From Funneliformis mosseae (taxonomy: Eukaryota > Glomeromycota > Glomeromycetes > Glomerales > Glomeraceae): a DNA stretch of 18,900 nt. Made by a program: the position numbers and the translations under genes. Below are positions 1-9,885 of this stretch, piece after piece. The notes under the pieces are model-generated. The model ran no database searches. It had not been told where the DNA came from and saw nothing but the letters and a program-made list of their open reading frames with translations. How positions within the stretch are numbered: position 1 is the first letter of the stretch; each line of letters begins with the position of its first letter. The stretch is from positions 1-18,900 of the forward strand of contig CAJVPP010001611.1 in assembly GCA_910592005.1 (NCBI GenBank), in the 5' to 3' direction.

Positions 1-72
1 ACGTTTCGATTGATAAAGTGGTTGTGTAACGATCGTAATTTTAAAAATTGTCATTTTTTTTGCACACCACTG
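1..72 (-). mobile_element. Terminal fragment of a Tc1/mariner-like transposon
   Basis: Read on the minus strand from 72, the sequence starts CAGTGGTGTGCAAAAAAAAT, preceded by TA at 73-74. Tc1-type elements insert at TA, and their ends commonly begin CAGT followed by a short GC-containing stretch and an A-run. The first 72 bases are also visibly richer in G and C than the 1.2 kb that follow, which fits an inserted element whose body lies to the left of the window. No transposase reading frame is included. The assignment rests on the terminus only; the matching opposite end cannot be seen. Confidence 0.55.
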
Positions 73-1271
73 TATATAAAACTTCATAATTAAAATATTA
101 TTTAAATCATAATCCTTAATAATTTAATTTTCTAGTGATGTACTTATCAATTTATCTTATTTAATTATATGTTTTTTTTATATTATACTTATTTTTAAGA
201 TTAGAAATCTATCTATTAAAAGCTTTAAATTTTTAAAAACTATTAAAAAAATAATTATATTTTTTCACATAGAATATAAGTATTAATAACAAATTCTACA
301 ATAAGTATTTATATTATAAATCTTTTACTTGTAAAATTACATAGATTTTTTTTTTATACTTTGAATTCAAATTTATAACTTTTAATTTTATTTCTTAAAA
401 TATTAAATACAATATTTATTTAATAAATAACAAATTATTTTTAAATATATTTTTTTTTAAAAATAAATCTAAATAAAATTAATATTTTTATATTATTGAT
501 AAGGTAATTTTTTTCTTGGTTAAAAGATTTAATAGTTTTTTTTTTATAATATAATTATATTATAAGGAAAAAATTCATATTTTTATATAATAATCTAATT
601 TAAATAATTAATATATCAATATATAAATTTTATATATATTATTTTATATAAATAAAAAAATAATATTTATATACATTATTTTTTAAATTATTTAAAAGAA
701 AATTTTTACTTATAAATTTAAAAAAAGTCTTAATTTTAATAATATAATTATTATATTAAAATATAAACAAATATATAAGTTAATTAATTTTATTAAAAAA
801 TATTATTTATTAAAATTTATAATAATTAAATAATTTTATTATTACTAAATTTTTTAATAAATTATAAAAATTGTAATAATAAAGTATTTTTCATAATAAA
901 TTTTATAATATTATATATTATTAAAAATAAATTTTATTAAGATTATCAAAGATTAATGATAAAAATTCAATATAAAAATTTTTAGCTTATAAGAAACTTT
1001 AAATTTTTTTATTATATATAATTAAAAAATAAAGATTACTATAATATAATATTTATTTATAAAATTTTTTATAAAGTAAATTAAAAGAAAATTTATAATA
1101 ATAAGTAAATAAATTTACTTATAAATTTTTATAATTTAATAGTTATTATAAAATTATATTTAAATCATTATAATAAAATTTTTTGATTAATAAAAATAAA
1201 TATTAGTATATATTATATTAGTAAATAAAAGTTTAATAAGATAAAATAAATATAATTAATAAAATTTAAAG
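73..1271. other. AT-rich intergenic sequence, no gene seen
   Basis: About 1.2 kb composed almost only of A and T, with many homopolymer runs and very few CG dinucleotides. I see no open frame of useful length, no RNA gene and no recognisable protein remnant on either strand. It may be fully decayed repeat DNA. Confidence 0.7.
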
Positions 1272-1273
1272 TA

Positions 1274-1445
1274 CAGTCAACTCTTATTATAACGAACTCT
1301 ATGTCCTAGACCTCAACTTCGCTATAAGGCTATAGTGAAGATTTTAAGAGATTTGATTGACCAATTCGCTATAATAAGAGTATTTTTATTATATTTGTTC
1401 AAAAAATTCGTTATATCAAGAGTTCGTTATAACAAGAGTTGACTG
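1274..1445. mobile_element. 172-bp MITE with pogo/Tigger-like termini
   Basis: Both ends begin CAGTCAACTCTT when read inward. The terminal inverted repeats (1274-1299 and 1420-1445) match at 25 of 26 positions; the difference is A versus G at position 13. TA flanks each side (1272-1273 and 1446-1447), as expected for a Tc1/mariner-superfamily target duplication. The CAGT-N3-CTC start is typical of pogo/Tigger-like elements. It is too short to code for a transposase, so it would need one from elsewhere. Inside are three direct copies of a 17-bp motif resembling the TIR (1365-1381, 1407-1423, 1423-1439) and an imperfect hairpin at 1318-1340. It still contains several CG dinucleotides, unlike its surroundings, so it is probably a recent arrival. 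Confidence 0.85.
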
Positions 1446-1447
1446 TA

Positions 1448-2024
1448 TAAATAAATTAAAATTATTTATTTAATTTAATTTTTTTTAGTATTTATTTTTT
1501 TTATTAAAATATTATATAAAACAAAATTTAAAATTATATATTAAATATATCATTTTATAAAAAAATAAATAATTATAATTTGATAATAATTAACATTATA
1601 TTAATTTTTTTATTTTAGATAAATATTTTAATATAAAATAATATAAAGCAAATATAAAATATTAGATATAATTTTTAAGTTATAAATATTAATATTTAAA
1701 GAATACTTTATATTTAAATAAATTATAATAATAAAAATTTTTAAAATTGAATAATATAAGATAAAGTAATAGTAAAAAAGATAATGTAATTAAAAATAAA
1801 GATAGGTATTATAATTAAAAAAATAGTATAATTAAGTTGCAACTTATAGTATAATTAAATTTTTTTATAATGTAATTAAGTTGCAATCAATTGAAATTAA
1901 AAAATTATCAGGTATTAAATAATAAAATAATATAATTATTTCATTTTTTTCTTATTTTTATTTTTTTAATACTGTTAAATTTATAATTTTTAAATTATAT
2001 ATATTATAATATAATAATTTTTCA
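1448..2024. other. AT-rich intergenic sequence, no gene seen
   Basis: AT-rich DNA without useful reading frames. A short motif around AATTAAGTTGCAA occurs twice (about 1830-1842 and 1874-1886), suggesting a small decayed duplication. Nothing else is recognisable. Confidence 0.6.
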
Positions 2025-2115
2025 TTTCTGATGATTCAGATTTTAATCACAAAATCTGTTAATTAATTCAAATACATAATTAAAATCAGAATTGAGTTAA
2101 AGATTTCTGATTACA
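2025..2115. repeat. Fold-back segment built from ATCAGA/TCTGAT motifs
   Basis: Two short perfect inverted repeats lie close together: CAGATTTT at 2037-2044 with AAAATCTG at 2051-2058, and AATCAGAA at 2084-2091 with TTCTGATT at 2105-2112. The two hairpins also resemble each other in inverted orientation, so the 90-bp segment could fold back. It lies about 120 bp upstream of the first recognisable retrotransposon coding sequence and could belong to its 5' part. No function can be assigned. Confidence 0.4.
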
Positions 2116-2234
2116 AAAAATTTCAACAAAACTAATTAACTAATAATTCTTTATTAACCTTAAATATTAAGTATAAAATTATTTATAAAATATTTTAAAA
2201 TCTTATAATATTTATATTCTATAAAAATATAATC

Positions 2235-3422
2235 TTAACAATACTCGTCCTATTATGTTATTAGAATACTCACACAAAGTATTAGTTAAATTAATCAACA
2301 AACATTTCTTAGATACTTTATCAAAAAAAATGCTCTTAAAGGTCACAACTTCACTAGGTTACCTTTTCGCTTTACTTTTGAACTGATTTATATCTTGAAT
2401 AATATCAAATATAACCATCTCTCCAATAATAACAAATATCTTTAAATATTATTTTAAGTATGTCTAAAGCATATTATTGTGTAAATTTAGCAATGTTCAT
2501 TTATGCGCTCATTCGCCTCAAACTTCTATATGCTTTTTGAACTTTGTAGCTTAGCTATTTTTGAATTATTTTAAATTATATTTTTATTACATATGATAAT
2601 ACTGATTTATTTTCTGTATTTTTAGGAATCAATCAAGGAGAAATTATTTCTCCAATTTTATGGTATATCTATTATGATCCTCTGTTATGTCATAAAATAC
2701 AACACTTGATTACAATTTTACTGCAAAATGACATTCTAATATTAACTTTTTAATGATGATCTCAGTCTCAACAAACATTTTTACACTTGCTTATATAGAT
2801 AATACACTATATATTAGTAAATCTAAAGATAACTTAGAGTCAATTTTGTCTATTGCAGATAACTTTTATGAATTCAACAATATTTTTATCAATTAGTCCA
2901 CCTGACATCAATCTCTATTAATAATCCAGTACATTTTAAGTTTATCTATAATGAAAAATAGATTACGTTTAGATTTTAAATTCTTAACTTATTATTTAAG
3001 AATCTAGATCTCATTACTACTGAATAGCTCATTTATTTATCAATAGGTATACAATAAAATAACTGTCGCTACTCTAACATGAAAAATAAATACATCATGA
3101 ACAAATAACTCAAAATTATTTTTAATTCAGTTCTGTTACTATATATTTTATACTATTTACAATTGACCTTTCTTGACTATAAATTCTATGACAGAATCAT
3201 AAGATCTTACAAAAAAATTTTTGATTGATAATGAATTTAACTAAAAGTATTCCACCAGTTATAATTTATTCTTTGCTATTTTATAATATAATTCATCTAT
3301 TTTTTATACAAATCCAAGCAAAAGTCACTAACTTTACAAAAATGATCAATGATAAAGGTTTATTGAGAATCACTACTTCGATTAATAATTGTCAACTTCA
3401 ACTTAACAAATGGTTAGTCTAA
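2235..3422 (+). pseudogene. Reverse transcriptase domain remnant of the LINE
   Basis: Recognisable segments are NTRPIMLLE (fingers, from about 2238), KVLVKLINK, SKAYY (2463-2477), GINQGEIISPILW followed by YIYYDPLL (2625-2687) and AYIDNTLYISKS (from 2789). The palm motifs A and C normally end in AYD and contain DD. Here the motif A aspartate reads as tyrosine, and the second aspartate of motif C reads as asparagine, so catalytic residues are lost in addition to stop codons. A last in-frame stretch at 3225-3422 (QIQAKVTNFTKMIND) matches my memory of the segment after the RT thumb in related fungal elements. The order of motifs makes the identification firm despite the damage. Confidence 0.85.
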
Positions 3423-3980
3423 TCATCACTTGCTACATGACCTTATGACTCCTCTTACAAATTTAAAGACTGATAGTCTACTCTTTTATCAAACTTAAAA
3501 TCCTTCAATATCATGATCGCAAATAGTCAAACAAATGATAACACTATTATTAGAAAATATGTTCTCCTAATAAATATATATAATCTAACACTATATAAGA
3601 AATTGGCTGACAAATTAAGAAAGAAGAACCTGTTATTTATCAATCAGATAACTACTTCAGATAGAATAGCCTTTTTTACACTTCCAGATCTCAAGTACTC
3701 ATCAACTATTCTTATCCTTCCTATACTATCTACATAGTTTATCAAACTTCAAAATAAATTATTGCATGATAATCTAATAGAAATATTCCATCACAATATC
3801 AACATCTACATGACAGTATGATTTGAAATAGACCACCTATTCATATAAAAAGTATAACACATTTCACAATTAATTTAGTATCTTCTCTTAAACTCTTCCA
3901 TAGTTGACAAAGTACTCAAAATTGAATCCAACATAGTTCACATTCAATATTTTTACTTTCAAGCAAAAATTTCATAAAAA
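3423..3980 (+). pseudogene. Linker region of the LINE, heavily decayed
   Basis: This stretch lies between the RT remnant and the cysteine motif. It contains one short open frame (3513-3737, 74 codons) with no recognisable domain. Its position and orientation suggest it belonged to the same polyprotein, but the sequence alone does not prove this. Confidence 0.5.
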
Positions 3981-4289
3981 ATGGTTCTCATTGTATGCAA
4001 TAACTGCTCTATTAATGACAATTCTACATTTATATCCTCCAATATGAGAAATAAACGTAATTTATATTTTATTAAAGTTTTACTTCCTTTATGTTCGTTT
4101 TTACATGCATTGCTTACCTGTAATATCAGCTATCTATGTTCTTTATCTTCTTACATGATTTTTGAAATAGCTCTTTTTAATTACAAAGTATTTTTAGATC
4201 TATTCTTTAATGTTGAACCTTCTTCTTTCTCTAATAACTTTGTTTCTTCTATATATAGAGACTGCCAAAAGTCTCTAAACGCTTTTTAG
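3981..4289 (+). pseudogene. Cysteine-motif connecting region of the LINE
   Basis: A 102-codon open stretch containing CNNCSIND near its start and further cysteines and histidines, in the position where related retrotransposons carry a CxxC putative zinc-binding segment between RT and RNase H. The frame ends in IYRDCQKSLNAF, after which LINE similarity is lost until about 4890. The intervening DNA carries an opposite-strand transposase remnant, so the ATG at 3981 is not a real start. Confidence 0.6.
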
Positions 4290-4829
4290 TTCAATAAATC
4301 ATTTAAAATTTTAAAATTTAATTAAATAATTTATTAAATATTTATTAAAAATGACATATAAATAAATTTCATACTAATTAATCAGTACTTAGTCAAGCCT
4401 CCATTTGCTTCAATAATAGCTCAAATTCGTTGTAGCATACTATCGACCAAATTTTTGATAATATATATTAAAATTTCTCTCTATGACTTCTTAATATGCC
4501 ACTCTTGTTAGCATGTTAGAAGATATTTTTTTTCTTTTACAGATGCTTTCCTTGACATCAACCTACAGATTTTTGATCAGGCTGATATTTAGACTTAAAT
4601 GAGCTATGAAAGAACATGCATATCATTTTCTGCATGAAAATTTTTTGCCTGCTTCATATTGTGAGGCTGAGAATTATCCTTCTAAAAATTACCATCACCA
4701 TTTTAAAATGTATTTTTAAAGTACAATTTATGTAAACAAGGTTCAAAACATTATATGATGTAGAATTGCTAAATTACATAAAATTGCTAATATTAAATCA
4801 CATCTAAATAGTGATGTTTAGAGACTTTT
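4267..4829. mobile_element. Insertion nested in the LINE, bounded by a 14-bp inverted repeat
   Basis: AAAAGTCTCTAAAC at 4267-4280 is the perfect reverse complement of 4816-4829. The similarity extends outward imperfectly to about 4248 and 4848. LINE coding similarity stops just left of this interval and resumes shortly to its right, and a Tc1-like transposase remnant in opposite orientation lies inside. The simplest reading is a nested DNA-transposon insertion. The inverted repeat lacks the CAGT start of a Tc1 end, so it may mark a different event, such as a rearrangement or another element. Boundaries are approximate. Confidence 0.5.
4382..4775 (-). pseudogene. Tc1-like transposase C-terminal half, decayed
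   Basis: Reading the minus strand with frame changes gives DNSQPHN (4658-4678, where Tc1 transposases have DNDPKH), then SLNISLIKNL-stop (4564-4596, where the family has SPDxxPIENLW with the final catalytic acidic residue), then VDVKESI, and a C-terminus NLVDSMLQRI-stop-AIIEANGGLTKY ending at 4382. The last part matches the usual Tc1 ending LVDSMPxRIxAVIxAxGGxTKY. Stop codons and shifts make it inactive. The glutamate of the PIEN motif reads as lysine. The N-terminal DNA-binding half was not found. Confidence 0.8.
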
Positions 4830-4910
4830 AACAATTCTCTATATTTACTTCTAATATAGCAAATCAATTAGAAAATTTGTCAATTTTATATTTACAATCA
4901 ACTAACCTTT

Positions 4911-5411
4911 TGTTCTATACTAATAGTTTTCTTTTAAATTTTTAGGTAGTTTTGCTTCTTGTATAGAGTTGCATAGTTATAAGTTGATCTTTTAGAACCT
5001 TTTTACTCTTTTAATGCTTCACTTTCCCTTTCTCAATTTTCTTTTTCTTTAGCAAAGTTAGTAGCTGTCTTAGCTACTATTTTTATTTCATTGGTTAATG
5101 CTAATATTAATATTTTTACAGACTCACAAGTCACCATTTCCTCTCACTCAAAAATGAATTATTTTCTTACATATATTTTTACTTACAATTTCATATTTAA
5201 AATTTTATATTATTCTATTTGGTGTCTACTTTTTTACCTACTTAAAGACAAAAATATTACTATTACATTTCATAAAGTTAAAGCACATGCTGATGATTAC
5301 TACAATAATAAAATTGATAAACTCACTAAAATAATAAGCCTATTACAATCCTCAAGCTATCAGAACTTAAATATAATTATATGCTTATATTTGATAACCA
5401 AGTTATTCTAA
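4911..5411 (+). pseudogene. RNase H domain remnant of the LINE
   Basis: FYTNS at about 4913-4927 corresponds to the first RNase H active-site motif YTDGS, with the aspartate replaced by asparagine. FTDSQ (TDSQ at 5118-5129) carries the third-motif aspartate, and FHKVKAHADDYYNNKIDKL (about 5267-5323) matches the C-terminal histidine and aspartate region. Between 4928 and 5090 there are stops and a shift. The longest open part is 5091-5411. RNase H in a LINE removes RNA from the RNA:DNA hybrid; this copy cannot do so. Confidence 0.8.
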
Positions 5412-6389
5412 TGCCACTAAGACACTTTGTTAAATACTTTCTCCAATCTATTGATTTTTAACATCCAATTACTTCCACACTTCCAAAAGTATTTCTAATT
5501 AAACATAGATTAAATTAGCATTATTTTTATTCTTAATAATAATGAAAGTTCCTCAGTCATATTATATAATGCTTCCTCTATCTGCAAATTCAAAGTCAAA
5601 CACTTATTAGAGCTTCTTCTAATACTTGAGCTATTCAAATAATATCATTCTAAATTATATAATTTATCATGACCTTATTCTAAATGCTAGGTTGGTTTGT
5701 AAACTTTTAATTACATATGACAATGTCAAACTATCTCAAATCATCTCAATGATATTATTTTGAATACCATTGCATTCCTCTCACAACATCTATCTGAACT
5801 TAATTCTCACTTTAATATTTCAAGCATTATATCTATAGACATTTAGAATCTTAGCTCAACTAATTTCTTCTTTAATTTTGTAGATTTTATCAAAGACATA
5901 GTATCCTCTTCATTTTATAAGAAGTTACATCAAACAATCAATAATAAATTACTTATTTTTAGTTTACTCTTTTCAACTTACAATTTTACACATATTAAGA
6001 TTAAATTATTCTGGCTTAATTATTGTTTCTCTTTCAATCAATTTAAGGTTAATCATAACATATCTCTTGTCAAACATAAAACTACTATTATGTTTACTAG
6101 CTTTTCTGATCTTATTTCTCATTCTTTTATTATCCCACCTTCTTTTCACTATTCTTTTCACTTTAATTCTAATTGGTCAAATTTTTGAATCGATAATAAT
6201 CAGACTCTTAATACTAGATAGTTAAGCTTATTTTAAATTAGTTTAGGGTAGGTTAGTCTAAAACAATGCAAAGTTGATTTTGATTTGGTCTTACTAAATA
6301 GAAATATTTATACTCTCTTATTTGTAATTTGTAATTTTTTACTTTACTTTTAATAAAGATTATACAAAGCTATCACATGTAAAAAAAAA
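5412..6389 (+). pseudogene. C-terminal tail and 3' end of the LINE
   Basis: After RNase H the coding remnant continues in shifting frames without firm motifs to about 6200. The following 190 bp are non-coding, include AATAAAGAT at 6352-6360 followed by TATACAAAGCTATCAC, and end in nine A's at 6381-6389. I recall similar 3' ends in Rhizophagus retrotransposons, but this needs comparison. The A-run marks the likely 3' boundary. Confidence 0.6.
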
Positions 6390-6600
6390 TCTTATAATAT
6401 TTATATTTAATAATTTTAAAAAAATAAAATAAAGTTTATTATATTTATTATATTAAAATAACTAATTTTTATTATTTTTATATTTAAATTTAAATTAATA
6501 AGTATATTAAAATAAAAATAAAAATAAAAACATAATGTGAAAGATGAAGATTTAGAATTAAAAATCTAAAATACCTATTATATTATATTTGAATCTCTCT
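6390..6600. other. AT-rich sequence right of the LINE, no gene seen
   Basis: No reading frame or known element. It includes an AAAAAT-rich microsatellite-like stretch around 6510-6530. Confidence 0.5.
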
Positions 6601-6766
6601 AAGCTTAGAAACTATATTGATTTTTTTATTATATTAGATTAACTTTTAATAGCTCTAGAATCTTAATTTTTAATAGATTGTATAAAGCTTCTAGAACTTT
6701 AAAAAGTATATCAAATTTTTTATTATATTAAAAAAGATTCTAAAAGCTTTAGAATCTTATTTTCTA
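6601..6766. repeat. Two-copy tandem duplication, period about 94 bp
   Basis: The segment around TTTTTTATTATATTA ... TAGAATCTTA appears at about 6611-6673 and again at about 6705-6766. AGAATCTT sits at 6657 and at 6751, an offset of 94. Both copies are preceded by an AAGCTT-containing stretch. The copies have clearly diverged, so the duplication is old. Confidence 0.6.
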
Positions 6767-6859
6767 TATCAAAATTTTGGTTATATTTATTAAGTACAAT
6801 AAAAATTTATATATCAAAAAATTGATTTTATATGAATTAGCTTATTAAAATTATATTAA

Positions 6860-7350
6860 TAAATTAAGTCTAATAAAAATAAGTCTAACAGTTTATATTA
6901 CCTATAAATAAGTCTAATAGTTTTCTTAAGTCTTATAAAAATAAGTCTAATAGTTCTAATTATTTCATAAATAAGTCTAACAGTTTTTTAAGTCTAATAA
7001 AATTCTATTAAATAAGTCTAACAGAAAATTTAAGTCTAATAATTATTCTAAGTCTCTCATAAATAAATTTAATGAAAATTTATATATTAGGAATTGTTTC
7101 TATATAATTTAGCTTAATAAAAAACATATTTTTTTATATAAAGTCTAATAAAAATATAAGTTTAACTATTCTAATTTTTCTTAAAATATTCTATTTTATA
7201 ATATAAATCTAACAAAAAAATTTAAGTTTAATAATTCTATTTTATTAGAAATTTTATATATTTAATGAAAAAGTAGTATATTAAAAAGTATCTCTGTATT
7301 AATCAACTACATAAAATAATATATAATCATATAAATCTAACAAAAATAAA
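6860..7350. repeat. Degenerate array of AAGTCTAAYA motifs
   Basis: The octamer AAGTCTAA or a close variant (AAGTTTAA, AAATCTAA, AAGTCTTA) occurs about sixteen times between 6860 and 7350, nearly always in the same orientation, often as ATAAGTCTAACAG or TTAAGTCTAATAA. Spacing is irregular (roughly 12-50 bp) and the right half is more degenerate. It is a decayed minisatellite or the relic of a short-period repetitive coding sequence. No product is implied. Confidence 0.65.
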
Positions 7351-9555
7351 TCTAACATTTTTTATAAAAATCCAAAAAAAATCTGCAGAATTATCCCACC
7401 TTTTTCTTAGTTAAAAAATGGTTTTTGTGCAGGTTAACTTAATAAATATTTACAAAATAAATGATATATAGTTATATTTATTAAATAAATTATAATTTCT
7501 ATTAATATATTCTCAGATTTCCCAAAAACTCTTCAAAGTATATTTATCTTAATCTTTTATAAAAGAATATTAATAATTTCACTAATTACATGTTTCTTAA
7601 TATGATTATTTTTAATTCATTGATCATACATTACTATATCTCTTAAAGGTAATACGAATTTTATAATTTATAAACTTTATTTCTCTTTAATATAAAATCG
7701 TCATAAATTTTCTTTACTTTTATATTTTTACTTAAGTTTCTTATATTAGTCTTTTCTTCTTATAAATATAAAAAATAATTATTATATAAAAATATAATAC
7801 CAGTTGCTAATTTCATCAAAAAAAAATAAAAATATATATATAACAAGAGATTCATAATTACTTTTCAATATATTATATTTTTAGAATTAAGGTCTATTAT
7901 ACTAATATATAATAGATCATTATTTGATATTTTATCAATATTAATTTACTTATAGTTATAAGAATATGTTTATATACTAATATATCTTTTTTTTAATTAA
8001 AAATTTTAATTATCAACCATGTGATTATAATTCTAAAATGAGAAATTAATATATTAATTATTTTGATTTATCTTTTAAAAATATTATATTCTTTAATGTT
8101 AAAATTTTCTAATTTATTTCTTTTTCAAATTTTTCCTTATAAGAACTCATATCTTTTAATAAAAATAGCTCATTTTTAATAAATTGTATTTAAAAATAAA
8201 AAATAAATTAATAAAATTCAAAAAGACCTCATTATTATTTTTTATACAAAATTCTATTCTAATCAAAATTAACTAACCTTAAATCATTATAAGTATAATA
8301 GAAGAGATTCTCACTGATAATATATTACTTTTTTAATTGCATTACACTTATTAATATCTAGACAACATATTCATTATATTATTTCTATTATGTGTAAAGA
8401 ATAAAAATAATATAAATTACTTGATTAATATTCTGTAATGATTTTATACTTAATATCATTAATTTCATTTTTTATATTCTTTAATATTTCTATAAAATAA
8501 TTAAAATCTTCATTTTCTGATTGGATTTTGAAATAATTTTATTGTTAGATAATTATACTAAAAATCTATAATTTCAAATTTTATATATTTTTCTTTTAAA
8601 TATATTCTAATTTCTCTATTCATATCTTTTCTGAACCTGAGTTCATATTGAAATTGAAGTAAAAAAATATGTAATAGACTTTTATACTAAAATTTTGTTT
8701 TCAAAAATAAGGGTATGTAAAAAATGCATTAAAAATCTTAATATTTAAAAAAGTGTTAAAAATTATTTATATAGATTTTTTTATTTTACTCACTTGACTA
8801 CTTAGGAGTAAAATTTAATAACATTATATACATATGATCTAGTTAGAATATAGTAGAAGTTTTGAAGTAAATATATATATTAATAAATGCTATGCTATTT
8901 TACTAAATATTATAAGGAAAAATTAGAAATATTTTTAGATAATTGCTTTATCTATAAAAATATTTTATTGCACATATAGTAGTTGCATAAATAAAGTATT
9001 ATCTATTATATCATATGCATTTTAACAAAAATTGAAAATGTGTTAATTTATGTTATACATACTTAAATGCATTATTATGAGATAAATATATTATTTTATT
9101 TTAACAAAATAACATTAGAAAAAAAATATTACTTCAATCATAATCTAAAAAATTTATAGATAACTTTAGAATTAGCTTTATAAAATAATGCTAATATAGT
9201 CAATAAATCTTTTATCAGAATAATCTAGATGTAGATTATCTGTATTATGAGTTACAAGACCTAATATAAATCTTTATGTCATTTTGTCTTAACAGTTTTT
9301 TTTTAATAAACCATATACTAATGAGATTTTCCTCAGTATTATAATAATAATTGGGATTCTATATCTATTTTAACATAGTAGATCAATTTATCTCACTACT
9401 AAAAAGAAATACATAACCTTTTTGTTATAATAATTTTTTAGTATAAAAGTTATATGATATAATCAGCATGTTAATTAATTTCATTTCTTTTCTATTTAAG
9501 TTCTAATAAAATAAAGGTATTAGTTTAGTTTCTTATTTTAATATATATTGTTTAT
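7351..9555. other. AT-rich intergenic sequence, no gene seen
   Basis: More than 2 kb without a reading frame above about 60 codons. A minus-strand translation near 8400-8560 gives a short run (NYFIEILKNIKNEINDIKYKI) that looks protein-like, but I cannot assign it and stops surround it. Three ATGCAT hexamers fall at 8724, 9015 and 9067. Confidence 0.5.
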
Positions 9556-9885
9556 ATTACCAATCATAAATTCTTTTGTATCAATAGATTGGAGAATTTC
9601 TTTTCTTTTTACATGTCCATTTAAAATAATATCTCTAGTAATATATTTCTTAAAATGGTTATCTTAATTGTAATAAAAATCTATATATCTTTCAGGTATA
9701 AATATTAGGGAGTTACATACATCACAATATATATAATTTGTTTTTTTTCTAATAGGATAGGACTCTTTACTATTTTTATAACTTTTCATACATACTAATA
9801 TATTTATTTTTAGAAAGATTCTTGGATTCTCTTCAAGTATTTTTCTAAATATGAGAGCATCACATTTCTGATGTTTCATGATCAT
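9556..9885 (-). pseudogene. Unrecognised frame interrupted by one stop
   Basis: A 73-codon frame from ATG at 9885 ends at a TAA at 9664. The same frame then stays open for about 35 more codons (DNHFKKYITRDIILNGHV ... EFMIGNIN). Together it reads as one protein of about 110 residues with a single nonsense codon. It contains a CDVC pair and earlier single cysteines, but no full zinc-finger pattern. I do not recognise a family. It may be a fragment of a decayed gene or transposon, or a chance frame in AT-rich DNA. Confidence 0.35.

Larger units (their letters stand above)
2235..6389 (+). mobile_element. Decayed non-LTR (LINE-type) retrotransposon
   Basis: Translating across stops and frameshifts gives, in order: a reverse transcriptase (2235-3420), a cysteine-containing connecting region (3981-4289), an RNase H domain (about 4911-5330), a poorly conserved C-terminal tail (to about 6200), a 3' end containing AATAAAGAT (6352-6360) and an A-run at 6381-6389. 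This order and the A-tail fit a non-LTR retrotransposon with a C-terminal RNase H. The 5' end was not found and the copy may be 5'-truncated, as is common for LINEs. Stops and frameshifts occur throughout, so it is inactive. A Tc1-like element interrupts it at about 4270-4830. The clade within the non-LTR elements was not resolved. Confidence 0.85.

Noticed and set aside
73..1271. Mitochondrial origin suggested by extreme AT content
   Set aside because: The window holds a nuclear spliceosomal-type gene, a LINE and Tc1-like elements, and no mitochondrial genes.
1272..1447. CRISPR-like array from repeated 17-bp motifs
   Set aside because: The repeats are part of a TIR-bounded eukaryotic MITE, two of them overlap, and there are no unique regular spacers.
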